A stretch of 64,000 bases of DNA from Streptomyces sp. NBC_00390 (GTDB lineage: Bacteria > Actinomycetota > Actinomycetes > Streptomycetales > Streptomycetaceae), in the NCBI RefSeq assembly GCF_036057275.1, contig NZ_CP107945.1:682001-746000 (forward strand), in the 5' to 3' direction. Below the pieces are notes generated by a model that searched no databases, had not been told where the DNA came from, and saw nothing but the letters and a program-made list of their open reading frames with translations. Positions 1-9,017 of the stretch are shown in pieces (position 1 is the first letter of the stretch; every line of letters starts with the position of its first letter). The position numbers were made by a program, and so were the translations under genes.

Positions 1-28
1 CGTCGTCCACAGCCAGTACGCGCAGCAT
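1..28 (-). CDS. Response regulator, N-terminal fragment (cut by window edge)
   Basis: An ATG reading leftwards from base 28 gives MLRVLAVDD before the window ends. A hydrophobic beta strand followed by paired aspartates is the start of a CheY-like receiver domain, where the acidic pair binds Mg2+ beside the phospho-acceptor. Only nine codons are visible, so the output domain cannot be told; a LytTR-type regulator is one possibility, since such openings are familiar there. No strong ribosome binding site is visible upstream. Confidence 0.5.
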
Positions 29-186
29 GGTGCGGAGTGTAGGCGTGCCTCGAGGGCCGGGACCATGGCCTGTTCGTCGCACGGCTTTGCGATCGCGTTC
101 ACACCGTGCCGACCGGTTGAGCGCAAGGCCTTCCTGCTGCGTATTCCAGGGTGACCGCCCGTAACACGAGGAATAGAGGAACCCCC

Positions 187-867
187 ATGGACCGGCAGCA
201 GCGGCACCATGACGTGGCCGCCTATGCGCTGGGCATCCTGGAACCTGCCGACGCGTACCTGTTTGAGGAGCATGTTTCCCGGTGCGTCATGTGCGCCGTG
301 CAGCTGTCGGACTTCACCTCGGTCGCGACGGCCCTGTCCCAGCTCGGCAGCCCGGGCCGGGTCGATGTCCGCCCCACACCCCGGTTGCTGGCGCGGCTGA
401 CCGATGCGGTGGCGTGCGAGCACCGGCGCGAGCGGCGACGGCGGCTGCGGCTCGTCTCCGCGGCCGCCGCACTGATCGTCGCACTGCCCGTGGGTGTCGT
501 CGCCCTCCGGGGCGGCGCCGGTCCGGTGCCCGACGTACCGCCCGAGGTACGCGTCGTGGCAAGCGATCCGTCCTCGGGGGTCAGCGCTTCGGTGGCTCTC
601 CGGGAGGCGGGATCGGGTACGTCGGTCGCGATGCGGCTCACGGGACTCGCCGGGCCGCGCATCTGCCGGCTGGTTGCGATCGGCAAGGACGGGGTGGAGC
701 ATCCCGTGCTCACCTGGCACGTACCCAAGGGCGGCTTCGGGATGGGCGGCGCCGGGCATCAGGCACCGCTGGACATCGAGGGCAGCACGGGCCTGCACGC
801 TGCGGAGATCGGCCGCTGGGAGGTCCGGGCGGACAACGGGGAGAAACTGCTGTCGATCGGGGGGTGA
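187..867 (+). CDS. Anti-sigma factor-like protein with zinc-finger (zf-HC2/ZAS) domain
   Basis: A 226-aa predicted single-pass membrane protein. Near the N-terminus is an H-x3-C-x2-C motif (HVSRCVMC), the signature of zinc-associated anti-sigma factors, preceded by the usual short helix ending in YALGILEP. A basic stretch (RRERRRRLR) then leads into one transmembrane helix at about residues 90-110, so the zinc finger faces the cytoplasm and about 120 residues lie outside. The outer part resembles the extracellular domain of actinobacterial anti-sigma factors. ATG 187 was chosen over an upstream GTG because of the adjoining AGAGGAA. No sigma-factor gene is visible, so the partner may lie elsewhere; without it the role is inferred from the family. 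Confidence 0.75.
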   Translation: MDRQQRHHDVAAYALGILEPADAYLFEEHVSRCVMCAVQLSDFTSVATALSQLGSPGRVDVRPTPRLLARLTDAVACEHRRERRRRLRLVSAAAALIVALPVGVVALRGGAGPVPDVPPEVRVVASDPSSGVSASVALREAGSGTSVAMRLTGLAGPRICRLVAIGKDGVEHPVLTWHVPKGGFGMGGAGHQAPLDIEGSTGLHAAEIGRWEVRADNGEKLLSIGG

Positions 868-899
868 CCCGGTCGCGGTACCCGACGGGGAGGCGGGCG

Positions 900-1760
900 C
901 TACTTCAGAAGCCGGGAGAGCCTGCGGTCGGCGAGCGGCTTGCCGCCGGTCTGGCAGGTGGGGCAGTACTGCAGCGACGAGTCGCTGTAGGACACTTCGC
1001 GGATGGTGTCGCCGCAGACGGGGCATGCCTCGCCGGTGCGGCCGTGGACCCGCAGGCCGCTCTTCTTCTCCGACTTGAGCCGCCCGGCCGCAAGCCCGCG
1101 CGAGCGTTCCACGGCATCGCCGAGTGTGCTGCGCAGCGCCTCGTAGAGAACATCCGTCTCGGCCTCGCCGAGATTCTGGACGGGCTTGAACGGCGACATC
1201 TTCGCCGCGTGCAGGATCTCGTCGCTGTACGCGTTGCCGATCCCGGCGATCAGGCTCTGGTCACGCAGCGCCCCCTTGATCTGCCGCCGCTCACCGGCCA
1301 GTACGGCGGCGAACGCGGCCCGGTCGAAGTCCTCGGCGAGCGGATCGGGGCCGAGCCTCGCCACACCGGGCACCTCCGCCGGGTCGTGCACGAGATGCAC
1401 CGCGAGGCGCTTGGTGGTGCCCACCTCGGTCAGATCGAAGCCGCTGCCGTCGGCCAGCACGGTGCGCAGGGCGAGCGGTCCCTTGCCGGGCCGGGGCGGC
1501 GCGGCCGGGAGCTCGTCCTTCCACTGGAGCCAGCCCGCCCGGGAGAGATGGGTGACCAGGTGCAGGCCGCCCGCCGTGATGTCGAGCCATTTGCCGTGCC
1601 GGTCCACGGCGGTGACGGTCTTGCCCTCGACGGCGCCGAGCGGCGGGTCGTACGTCTTGAGCACGCTGATGGCCACCGGCATGACGCGGGTGATCTGCCG
1701 GCCCACCAGGTGTGCGCCGAGGAACTCTCGCAGGGCTTCGACCTCAGGCAGTTCGGGCAT
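900..1760 (-). CDS. Fpg/Nei-family DNA glycosylase/AP lyase
   Basis: A 286-aa base-excision-repair enzyme that removes oxidised bases and nicks the abasic site. The protein starts MPELPEVE; in this family Pro2 is the catalytic nucleophile and Glu3 assists, and this fixes the start at 1760 rather than six codons upstream. Next come the N-terminal beta sandwich, the helix-two-turn-helix region (IAGIGNAYSDEIL) and a C-terminal zinc finger with Cys246, Cys249, Cys266 and Cys269. Length and motif order are normal for the family. Streptomycetes carry several Fpg/Nei paralogues, so assignment to mutM or nei is not safe. It stands alone between convergent and tandem neighbours. Confidence 0.92.
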   Translation of the reverse strand: MPELPEVEALREFLGAHLVGRQITRVMPVAISVLKTYDPPLGAVEGKTVTAVDRHGKWLDITAGGLHLVTHLSRAGWLQWKDELPAAPPRPGKGPLALRTVLADGSGFDLTEVGTTKRLAVHLVHDPAEVPGVARLGPDPLAEDFDRAAFAAVLAGERRQIKGALRDQSLIAGIGNAYSDEILHAAKMSPFKPVQNLGEAETDVLYEALRSTLGDAVERSRGLAAGRLKSEKKSGLRVHGRTGEACPVCGDTIREVSYSDSSLQYCPTCQTGGKPLADRRLSRLLK

Positions 1761-1928
1761 GCCTCCACCCTGCCGCACCGGCGTGCCCGGTGCCCGCCGG
1801 GGCCCCGGGATCGTCGAGTGCGCCGGTCACACAGGTGGTGTGCGCGGGCCGTCGCGGTGGCGGGCACGGCGTGCCGCCGGGCCGCGCGGTCGAGGCCGTC
1901 ACCCTCCACCGGCGCGGCGCTGTCCGGT

Positions 1929-3308
1929 CTACGGGCGCTGCCCGGGCTGCCGGACGGCGGCGAGAAGCTCGTCGAGCTCCTCGCGCAGCGCGAGCAGCAG
2001 CTTGTCGAGGTCGGGAAGTGCCTTGCCGTCGGCGACCAGGCCGACATGGACCTGCCCGCCGTACGTCGACATGGCGATCGCCAGCGACTGCCCGCGGGCG
2101 AGCGGCGCCAGCGGATAGATCTCGCGCAGCGGGCAGCCGCCGAGGGAGAGCGCCGAGCGGGGCAGCGGCACGCTGGTGACCAGGACGTCGAACAGTACCC
2201 GAGCCGCGCCCCCGGCCAGCGGCGCGCCGAACCGATGAGCCAGTGGCGGCAGTTGGTCGGCCAGTACGGCCACCGCTCCGGCGCCGCGCAGGGGCCCGGC
2301 GGCCTTGTTGCGGTCCATGGCCAGGCGTACGGCCGCCAGCCGTGAGCACGGGTCGGGGTCGGCGACCGGCAGCTCCACCAGGTAGGCGGACAGCTTGTTG
2401 CCGGATCCGGGCCGGCCGCCGGGCCTGCGCCGGGAGACAGGCACCAGGGCACGCGGGCCGGCTCCGGGCAGCTGATCGCCGCGTCCGGACATCCACCGCC
2501 GCAGCGCACCCGTCACCACCGCGAGCAACACATCGTTGGCCGTGCCGCCCGCCGCCCTGCGGACGCAGCTCACCTCCTCCAGGTCGAGCACGGCGGTGCC
2601 GACGCGACGGGTGCCGCTCGAGCCGGCCGTGAGCGCCGGCAGTCCGCGCGGGTCGAGCCGGCTGGCCAGTACGACGGAGGCCCCGACGCCGAGCGCCTGG
2701 CCCAGCTCCGCGATGCGCCCCCGTGCGAATCCGGCGATGCGCCGCGCGCCCCACGGCAGCGGGCGAGACGTCACGGTGCGCGAGCGGCGGACGACGGTCC
2801 TGCGGGCGTCGGCGATCTCGTCGAAGATGCCGGCCCCGATGGCCACGGCGCGCATGCCGTCGGCGAGGGCGTGATGGAGCTTGACGAGCACCGCGAAGCA
2901 CGTCGCGCGCTCGCTCGACAGGAGGTACATCTCCCAGGGCGGCAGGCCGCGTTCGAGCGGCTGCTCCATCAGCTCGCCCGCCGCATGGGCGGCTTCGGCG
3001 GCGAAGTCGCCCTCCGGGAGACGCAGATGCCGCACATGCCGCCGCACGTCGAAGTCGTCGTCGGCGGCCCAGGCAGCCCCGCCGACAGGCAGCAGGACGT
3101 CCTGCACCCGCATCCGCAGCCGGGGGATGGCGGCCGTGCGGTTCGCGAGCAGACCCAGGATGCGTTCGGCGTCGTCCTCCCGGTCGTCCCCGGTCCCGGA
3201 GCCCGGAGCGGGAGCGAAAAAGGCGAGCGCACCGAGATGCATCGGGTGGCCGGTGGATTCGAGATGCCAGAACGCCAGGTCCAGGGGGGCGAGAAGCTCG
3301 CTGCTCAA
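1929..3308 (-). CDS. Wax ester synthase/diacylglycerol acyltransferase (WS/DGAT)
   Basis: A 459-aa bifunctional acyltransferase that uses acyl-CoA to esterify diacylglycerol or fatty alcohols, storing neutral lipid. The N-terminus (LLAPLDLAFWHLES, then HPMHLGAL) is diagnostic of actinobacterial WS/DGAT enzymes. The catalytic HHxxxDG motif is HHALADG at about residues 145-151. The C-terminal half has the usual SVPLPRSALSLGG and late YGGQVHVGLVAD segments. The start is taken as TTG 3308, because homologues begin just before LLAPLDLAF and an AGGA lies 6-7 nt upstream; a TTG 63 bases further up is possible. A short direct repeat lies about 50 bp upstream and may control it. Confidence 0.88.
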   Translation of the reverse strand: MSSELLAPLDLAFWHLESTGHPMHLGALAFFAPAPGSGTGDDREDDAERILGLLANRTAAIPRLRMRVQDVLLPVGGAAWAADDDFDVRRHVRHLRLPEGDFAAEAAHAAGELMEQPLERGLPPWEMYLLSSERATCFAVLVKLHHALADGMRAVAIGAGIFDEIADARRTVVRRSRTVTSRPLPWGARRIAGFARGRIAELGQALGVGASVVLASRLDPRGLPALTAGSSGTRRVGTAVLDLEEVSCVRRAAGGTANDVLLAVVTGALRRWMSGRGDQLPGAGPRALVPVSRRRPGGRPGSGNKLSAYLVELPVADPDPCSRLAAVRLAMDRNKAAGPLRGAGAVAVLADQLPPLAHRFGAPLAGGAARVLFDVLVTSVPLPRSALSLGGCPLREIYPLAPLARGQSLAIAMSTYGGQVHVGLVADGKALPDLDKLLLALREELDELLAAVRQPGQRP

Positions 3309-3361
3309 GTGGTCCTCATGTCCTAGAAGCCAGGGATGCGAAGTCAATCGCCTTCGATCAG

Positions 3362-3391
3362 TTACGGTCAAGTACGATAAGTTTACGGTCA
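3362..3391. promoter_or_regulatory. Direct repeat in WS/DGAT upstream region
   Basis: Two exact copies of TTACGGTCA lie at 3362-3370 and 3383-3391, so their starts are 21 bp apart, about two helical turns. The stretch is AT-richer than its surroundings and lies between the acyltransferase start and the 3' end of the phosphatase gene. This fits a regulator binding as a dimer of dimers on one face of the helix; no regulator gene is adjacent. Confidence 0.4.
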
Positions 3392-3406
3392 GTTAACAGC
3401 GGATGA

Positions 3407-5485
3407 TCATCGAACCGTGGCCCTCTCCGGAATGATGAACTCGCACCAGACGCATTTGCCGCTCCCACGGGACTCCACCCCCCACGCCTCGGTCAGCCGG
3501 TCCACGAGCAGCAGCCCTCGGCCCGAGACTCCCGACTCGCCCGCCTCACGCCGCCGCGGCAGCGCGCTGGAGCGATCCTCGACCTCGACCCGCAGTCGCC
3601 GCTCGGCGCCGGACAGCACCCTGGCGGTGACGATCGCCCCGCCGTCGGTGTGCATCAGCGCATTGGTGATCATCTCGTCGGCGACCAGCTCGATCTCGTC
3701 GGCGCGCTCACGCGCACCCCAGGCACGTACCGCCGCGCGGACCATGTGCCTGGCCGAGCGCAGCGCCTCGGGGTCGTTCTGTGCGACATGCTGCTGCAGC
3801 CGGCCGCCCGCCTGCGGGGTGTACGCGCCCTTGCGGCGCAGCAGCAGCAGCGCCACGTCGTCGTCGCCGCCCCGCTCGTCCACCACCTCGCACAGCCGGT
3901 CGGCCAGCAGCTGCAGATCGCGCGGCCCGCCGTGCACCAGCTCGGCGAGCAGCTGCAGTCCGTCGTCGAGGTCCGCGCCCGGCTCTTCGACCAGGCCGTC
4001 CGTGTAGAGCAGCAGCGTCTGCCCGGGGTCCAGTTCGACGGTGCTGACCGGATACTCGAGACGCCCGAACTCCGCCGAGAGCCCGAGCGGCAGCCCGCCC
4101 TGCACCGGCAGCCTGCGGCAGCTGCCGTCCTGGTCCCTGATCAGCGGGTCGACATGGCCCGCCCGCACCACCTGCACCACACCGGTCGACAGGTCCGCCT
4201 CCGCGTAGGTGCAGGTGGCGAACCGTTCGGTGTCCAGCTCATGGAGGAAGACGGATGCGCGGGCCATCACCGTCGCCGGGGTGTGCCCTTCGGCAGCGTA
4301 CGCCCGCAGCACGATGCGCAGCTGTCCCATCACGGCGGCCGCGTGGGTGTCATGGCCCTGTACGTCCCCGATGACCGCGCCGACCCGGCCGCCGGGCAGC
4401 GCGATGATGTCGTACCAGTCGCCGCCGATGTCGCGCCCGAGCCGTGCCGAGCGGTAGCGCACAGCGATCTGGGCGCCGGGCACGTCGGGGATCCGGCGGG
4501 GCAGCATCGCCTGCTGCAGCCCCTCGGCCAGATCGTGCTCCTGCTCGTACAGCACGGCACGCTGCAGGCTCTGCGCGATGCTGCTGCCGAGCGCCACCAG
4601 CAGATTGCGCTCCTCGGAGCTGAAGCCGGTCTTGTCGCGGTAGAGCAGGCCGAGCGCCCCGATGGGCCGGGCCTGCGCGATCAGCGGCAGATAGGCGGCC
4701 GCCGAGATGCCGAGCCCTTTGATGTGCGGCCACAGGATGGGGTAGGAATCCGCGAAATCCCGCTTGGACTCGATGAACCGGGGAGCCAGCGTGCGCACCA
4801 CCTCGCTCATGGGGTACTGCTCATCGACCCTGGTGTAGCGGGTCCCCGGGACGAAGGAGCCCTCGGGCCCCTCGGCGACCAGGTGGATCCGGCCGCCGGA
4901 CTCCAGCAGCCCCATGACCATGCTGGTCGCGCCGAGGTGTTCCAGGCCGTGCGAGTCCTTGAGCACAGCGATGACGTCGCGGACGGTACGGGCGTGGGCG
5001 AGCGCGGCCGTGGTGCTCTCGACCACACTGGTCTGCCGGCGCCGCTCGGTGTCGACCTCGACACGGGCGGTGGAGTCGGCGAGCTCCTCCGTGGCGTCGC
5101 GGACGACCCCGATGATGCGCAGCGGCCGGCCGTTCTCGTCGCGTCGCACACAGCCCTGGGTGTGGGTCCAGCGCAGGCTGCCGTCGCGACGGCGGATGCG
5201 GAAGTAGGCGCCGTAGTGGTCGCTGCCGTTCTTCAGCGCCTGGGCGACCATGGAGTCGAGCCTGACAGCCTCGTCCGGCGGCACCCGGTGGGCCAGGCTC
5301 TCCGGGTGGCCGTCGTACTCATGGGGGTGCACATCGAAGACGTCCAGCGCGGGCCTGTCCATGTGCATCAGCCCGCTGGTCAGATCCCAGTCGAAGGTGC
5401 CCATGTGGTTGAGAGTCAGGCTCACATCCGCACGCGTCGGCCAGTCGTCGGGGAGCGACAGGGCACCCTCTGCCCGATCAGCCAT
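3407..5485 (-). CDS. PAS-GAF-SpoIIE serine phosphatase with C-terminal anti-sigma kinase-like ATPase
   Basis: A 692-aa soluble signalling protein. Domains in order are a PAS fold (about 15-135, ending in the PAC-like RRRDGSLRWTHTQG), a GAF domain (about 155-315), a PP2C-type SpoIIE/RsbU phosphatase domain (about 330-550, with RDIGGDWYDIIALPGGRVGAV and GDVQGHD as metal-binding aspartates) and a HATPase_c domain resembling RsbW/SpoIIAB kinases (about 570-690, N-box around VADEMITNALMH, G-box around GVSGRGLLLV). Proteins of this build control anti-anti-sigma factor phosphorylation and are very common in Streptomyces. Combining phosphatase and kinase-like modules suggests it tunes a sigma partner-switch in response to a ligand sensed by PAS/GAF. 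No partner gene is adjacent. Confidence 0.9.
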   Translation of the reverse strand: MADRAEGALSLPDDWPTRADVSLTLNHMGTFDWDLTSGLMHMDRPALDVFDVHPHEYDGHPESLAHRVPPDEAVRLDSMVAQALKNGSDHYGAYFRIRRRDGSLRWTHTQGCVRRDENGRPLRIIGVVRDATEELADSTARVEVDTERRRQTSVVESTTAALAHARTVRDVIAVLKDSHGLEHLGATSMVMGLLESGGRIHLVAEGPEGSFVPGTRYTRVDEQYPMSEVVRTLAPRFIESKRDFADSYPILWPHIKGLGISAAAYLPLIAQARPIGALGLLYRDKTGFSSEERNLLVALGSSIAQSLQRAVLYEQEHDLAEGLQQAMLPRRIPDVPGAQIAVRYRSARLGRDIGGDWYDIIALPGGRVGAVIGDVQGHDTHAAAVMGQLRIVLRAYAAEGHTPATVMARASVFLHELDTERFATCTYAEADLSTGVVQVVRAGHVDPLIRDQDGSCRRLPVQGGLPLGLSAEFGRLEYPVSTVELDPGQTLLLYTDGLVEEPGADLDDGLQLLAELVHGGPRDLQLLADRLCEVVDERGGDDDVALLLLRRKGAYTPQAGGRLQQHVAQNDPEALRSARHMVRAAVRAWGARERADEIELVADEMITNALMHTDGGAIVTARVLSGAERRLRVEVEDRSSALPRRREAGESGVSGRGLLLVDRLTEAWGVESRGSGKCVWCEFIIPERATVR

Positions 5486-5541
5486 GGAGCCACTCTGCCA
5501 TCATTTGTCACAATCCACGAGCGGTCGTCCCGGGAGACCGC

Positions 5542-6774
5542 TCACCCCTGGAAGGTGCCCGGGTCGGTGGCCGCCCGGGACGGCAGGCCGGACGCCGGAG
5601 CATCCGGGACCGGGTCGACCGCGGGGCCGCCGGCGTCGGGGGGCATCGGGTCCAGGCCGCCCTGAGGCTGCGGCGGGTCCACGGGCGGCTCGGGTTGCGG
5701 GTCGGCCGGCGCGGGGGCGGACGGCACCGGCCGCGGGTCCGCCGGTGCGCGCTGCGGATCCGCGGGCGCGGGCTGCGGGTCGGCCGGCGCGGGCTGTGGG
5801 TCCGCCGGCACGGGGGCGGGCGGCACGGGCTGCGGGTCCGCCGGGGCCGGGGTGGGCTCCGGGTCCACCGGGGCAGGGGCCGGGTCCGCCGGCGCGGGGG
5901 CCGGCGGTGCGGCCTGCTCGGCCGGGGCCGAGGGTTCAGCCGGCGCCACCGAGTCGTTCGGCGCGGGGCTGAGGGTGTCCATGAAGACCTCGTCCGGATT
6001 GACGGGCGGGAACACAGCGGGCTGCGCGTCCTCCGCACCGTCCGTACCCGTCGGCCGCTCGATCCAGCCGTTGTCGAGGTTGTTGACGATCATGAGGCTG
6101 CGCACGACCTGGTTGGCCGGCTTGATGACGACCACCTGATCGGTGCGGTAGGTCTGCCACGGCGTGCCCTTCACGGTCACGGCGCCCGCGGCGGCGACCG
6201 GGGGCTTCAGGGGGTTCCCACCTGCGCAGCGCACTCGTGGCGCCCCGTACTGGTCGACCAGCACAGCCGTACCGGCCTGCATCACCGCCTGCTGCGCGAC
6301 GGCGGTGCCGTCACGGAAGACGTGAGCGGTGATCCGGGTGTCGGCGCGCAGCATGACCGGCGTCAGCCCGCGCAGGAAGGCGGGCACGACCGTCTCCTGG
6401 ATCCCGGCCCCCTTGGCGAAGGCACGCACCTTGGCCTTGTCCGCATCGAGGAAGCGCACCTGCTTCTCGACGTCACAGCTGCCGACCTCCTGGGTGCCGC
6501 TGTACAGGCCGGGCGCCGAGCCCGACAGCGTACGCAGCACGGGTCCGCCGGCGCGGGACGTGCCGACGGGCACGGCGGTGACGGGCGGCAGGACGGGAAC
6601 GGACGCGGACGTGGCCGTCGACGCCGTGAAGGGGGCCGGGCCGGGTGACGCGAGCGCCTGGAGGTGTACCTCCGCGGAGTCGTGCGCACGGCCCGCGCCG
6701 TCGCACCCGGACATGAGCAGCCCCACGGACAGCGCGGCGGCCGCCGCGCACACACGCCGCATCGGTGAGCGCAC
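5542..6774 (-). CDS. DUF6777-type lipoprotein with proline-rich C-terminus
   Basis: A 410-aa exported lipoprotein. The signal peptide ends in a lipobox (LLMSGC, lipidated Cys at about residue 24). The body carries the streptomycete DUF6777 signature: GLYSGTQEVGSCDVEK, a segment resembling AFLRGLTPVMLRADTRIT, and VDQYGAPRVRCAGGNPL with a conserved late cysteine. The last 140 residues are low-complexity Pro/Ala repeats built on PADPQP and PAPAPADP. A GTG start at 6774 has AGGAG six nucleotides upstream; ATG 6762 is an alternative. Function is unknown. The gene shares a 140-bp divergent control region with the DUF1990 gene. Confidence 0.8.
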   Translation of the reverse strand: MRSPMRRVCAAAAALSVGLLMSGCDGAGRAHDSAEVHLQALASPGPAPFTASTATSASVPVLPPVTAVPVGTSRAGGPVLRTLSGSAPGLYSGTQEVGSCDVEKQVRFLDADKAKVRAFAKGAGIQETVVPAFLRGLTPVMLRADTRITAHVFRDGTAVAQQAVMQAGTAVLVDQYGAPRVRCAGGNPLKPPVAAAGAVTVKGTPWQTYRTDQVVVIKPANQVVRSLMIVNNLDNGWIERPTGTDGAEDAQPAVFPPVNPDEVFMDTLSPAPNDSVAPAEPSAPAEQAAPPAPAPADPAPAPVDPEPTPAPADPQPVPPAPVPADPQPAPADPQPAPADPQRAPADPRPVPSAPAPADPQPEPPVDPPQPQGGLDPMPPDAGGPAVDPVPDAPASGLPSRAATDPGTFQG

Positions 6775-6843
6775 CAGTGTCTCCTGCCTCTTCTCCTCGA
6801 GATGTTTCTCAAAGTTGTGCCGGAAGCGCAGGCACCTCGCGAC

Positions 6844-6901
6844 TTGAACGCGTTCGCGTTCACCCCATAGGCTCTGCCCACAGGGAGTTGAACACGTTCA
6901 A
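6844..6901. promoter_or_regulatory. Two operator-like palindromes between divergent genes
   Basis: TTGAACGCGTTC at 6844-6855 and the perfect palindrome TTGAACACGTTCAA at 6888-6901 share the pattern TTGAAC-N2-GTTC, with centres 45 bp apart. The first also lies in a longer palindrome with TGAACGCG and CGCGTTCA arms. They lie between the start codons of the lipoprotein gene (leftward) and the DUF1990 gene (rightward); the second is just ahead of the DUF1990 ribosome binding site. A TetR-like dimer is a plausible binder, but no such gene is present in the window. Confidence 0.5.
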
Positions 6902-6918
6902 TTCAAGGATGGTGCGTG

Positions 6919-7596
6919 ATGTCCGTACTGGTCAGCTTGATCACGAAGCCGGGCACCTGGGCCGTCCCACCCGTAGGGCTGAATCCTGTGGACGCACGGC
7001 GGGCCGCGTCCATTCGGCGGACACGGGCGATGCCGCCGCTCCCCCGCGTGGTGCGCAGTGCGCTCCCCGGTGCGGACGACGCGGACGCCGGGAGGCCCTT
7101 CAGCTACCCCGAGGTCGGCGCCACCGCGCGCCGCCCGCTGCCGGACGGCTACCAGCACCTGCACCACACCGAACGGATCGGCCACGGGCGCGCCGTCTTC
7201 CAGGCGGCGGGAACAGCGGTCACCACCTGGGCCATGCACTGCGACGCGGGTGCCCGGGTGCGCGCCACCACGGACAGGGCCGAGCCCGGCACGCGGGTCA
7301 CGGTCTCGCTGGGCCTCGGTCCGCTGCGGCTCACCGCGCCGTGCGAGGTGGTGTGGACGGCCTACGGCGAGGACCGGACGGGCTTCGCGTACGGCACGCT
7401 CGCCGGACATCCGGAATGCGGCGAGGAGGTGTTCATGGTCGACCTGCGCGACGACGGTTCCGTGTGGTTCACCGTCACGGCGTTCAGCCGGCCCGCCGCC
7501 TGGTACAGCAGGCTGGCCGGTCCGGTCGTGCCCGTCCTGCAGAAGGCGTACGCGCGTCGGCTCGGCCGCTGCCTGCGGCGGATCGCCGCGGCCTGA
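6919..7596 (+). CDS. DUF1990 family protein
   Basis: A 225-aa protein whose C-terminal two thirds match the DUF1990 pattern: FSYPEVGATARRPLPDGYQHLHHTERIGHG, then LTAPCEVVWTAYGEDRTGFAYGTLAGHPECGEEVF and a closing FSRPAAWYSRLAGP. Biochemical function is unknown; the fold is thought to be SRPBCC-like. AAGGA at 6905 supports ATG 6919 or the GTG three bases earlier. The lipase-maturation-like gene starts 11 bp after its stop, so the two form an operon. Confidence 0.85.
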   Translation: MSVLVSLITKPGTWAVPPVGLNPVDARRAASIRRTRAMPPLPRVVRSALPGADDADAGRPFSYPEVGATARRPLPDGYQHLHHTERIGHGRAVFQAAGTAVTTWAMHCDAGARVRATTDRAEPGTRVTVSLGLGPLRLTAPCEVVWTAYGEDRTGFAYGTLAGHPECGEEVFMVDLRDDGSVWFTVTAFSRPAAWYSRLAGPVVPVLQKAYARRLGRCLRRIAAA

Positions 7597-7607
7597 TACT
7601 GGACGTG

Positions 7608-9014
7608 ATGGAGTGGTTCGGCGACGACGCCTACTGGTTGAGCCGGCTGGTGTTCCAGCGGGCTCTGGCCGTCATGTATCTCGTCGCGTTCCTCTCCGCC
7701 GCGCTGCAGTTCCGGGCACTGATCGGCGAGCGGGGCATGCTGCCCGTGCCGGACCATCTGCGCCGGGTCCCTCCCAGGGCCGCTCCGACCCTGTTCCGGC
7801 TGCACTACTCCGACCGCTTCTTCGCCATGGTCGCCTGGGCGGGCTGCCTGCTCTCGGCGGCCCTGGTCGCGGGCGCCGCCGACCGGCTGCCGCTCGCGGT
7901 GGCGATGGTGTGGTGGGCGGTGCTGTGGGCGCTGTACCTCTCGATCGTCAATGTGGGGCAGACCTGGTACTCGTTCGGCTGGGAGTCCCTGCTCCTGGAG
8001 ACCGGCTTCCTCGCGGTCTTCCTCGGCAACGAGCGCACCGCGCCGCCCGTTCTGGTGCTCTGGCTGCTGCGCTGGGTGCTGTTCCGGGTGGAGTTCGGTG
8101 CGGGCCTGATCAAGATCCGCGGCGATCTGTGCTGGCGCAATCTGACCTGTCTGTTCTTCCATCACGAGACCCAGCCGATGCCAGGGCCGCTCAGCTGGTT
8201 CTTCCACCACCTGCCGAGGCCCCTGCACCGGGTGGAGGCGGGCGCCAACCACGCGGTCCAGCTTCTGGTCCCCGTACTGCTGTTCACTCCGCAGCCCGTC
8301 GCGAGCGCGGCCGCCGGCGTGATCGTGCTGACCCAGCTGTGGCTGGTGTTCTCCGGCAACTTCGCCTGGCTGAACTGGCTGACGATCACACTGGCGCTGC
8401 CCGCCGTGGACGGCTCGCTGTTCATGGACCCGCCCGATGCGCCCGCCGCCCCGCTCTGGTACGAGATCGTCGTGATCGCCGTCAGCGCCGGGCTGCTGGC
8501 CCTCAGCTACCACCCGACGCGCAACCTGTTCTCCAGGCGGCAGGCCATGAACCGCTCCTACGACGCGCTCCATCTCGTCAACGCCTATGGCGCGTTCGGC
8601 ACGGTGGGCCGGGTCAGACACGAGATCGTGGTGGAGGGCACGGACGAGAGGGTGCTCCACGAGGGCACGGTGTGGCGCGAGTACGAGTTCCGGGGAAAGC
8701 CCGGGGACGTGCGCAGACTGCCGCGTCAGTTCGCCCCGTACCATCTGCGGCTCGACTGGCTGATGTGGTTCGCCGCACTGTCGCCCGCCTATGCACGGTC
8801 GTGGTTCCTGCCGTTCGTGGAGCGGCTGCTCGACGGCGACCGGGACACGCTCCGGCTGCTGCGCCACAACCCCTTCCCGGATGCCCCGCCCGTGTACGTA
8901 CGGGCGCGGCTCTACCGCTACCGGTTCACGACCTGGAGCGAGTTGCGGGCGACCGGCGCCTGGTGGCACCGGACCCATGTGCGCGAGTTCCTCTATCCCA
9001 CCAGGCTCTCGTGA
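7608..9014 (+). CDS. Lipase maturation factor (LMF) family membrane protein
   Basis: A 468-aa polytopic membrane protein. The N-terminal half has several hydrophobic helices with the family signature: EWFGDDAYWLSRLVFQRALAVMYLVAF, then RFEFGAGLIKIRGDLCWRNLTCLFFHHETQPMP-like residues near 165-190. The soluble C-terminal domain (from about residue 320) carries YEFRGKPGDVRRLPRQFAPYHLRLDWLMWFAAL, typical of LMF1/LMF2 proteins. Animal LMF1 helps fold lipases in the endoplasmic reticulum; the bacterial homologues are uncharacterised. It is probably co-transcribed with the DUF1990 gene, and a strong hairpin directly follows its stop codon. Confidence 0.88.
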   Translation: MEWFGDDAYWLSRLVFQRALAVMYLVAFLSAALQFRALIGERGMLPVPDHLRRVPPRAAPTLFRLHYSDRFFAMVAWAGCLLSAALVAGAADRLPLAVAMVWWAVLWALYLSIVNVGQTWYSFGWESLLLETGFLAVFLGNERTAPPVLVLWLLRWVLFRVEFGAGLIKIRGDLCWRNLTCLFFHHETQPMPGPLSWFFHHLPRPLHRVEAGANHAVQLLVPVLLFTPQPVASAAAGVIVLTQLWLVFSGNFAWLNWLTITLALPAVDGSLFMDPPDAPAAPLWYEIVVIAVSAGLLALSYHPTRNLFSRRQAMNRSYDALHLVNAYGAFGTVGRVRHEIVVEGTDERVLHEGTVWREYEFRGKPGDVRRLPRQFAPYHLRLDWLMWFAALSPAYARSWFLPFVERLLDGDRDTLRLLRHNPFPDAPPVYVRARLYRYRFTTWSELRATGAWWHRTHVREFLYPTRLS

Positions 9015-9017
9015 GTA

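Noticed and set aside
282..2345. Very long rightward frame of 687 codons over the glycosylase and acyltransferase genes
   Set aside because: It is antisense or out of frame to two genes with clear catalytic motifs and has Arg/Gly/Pro-rich shadow composition.
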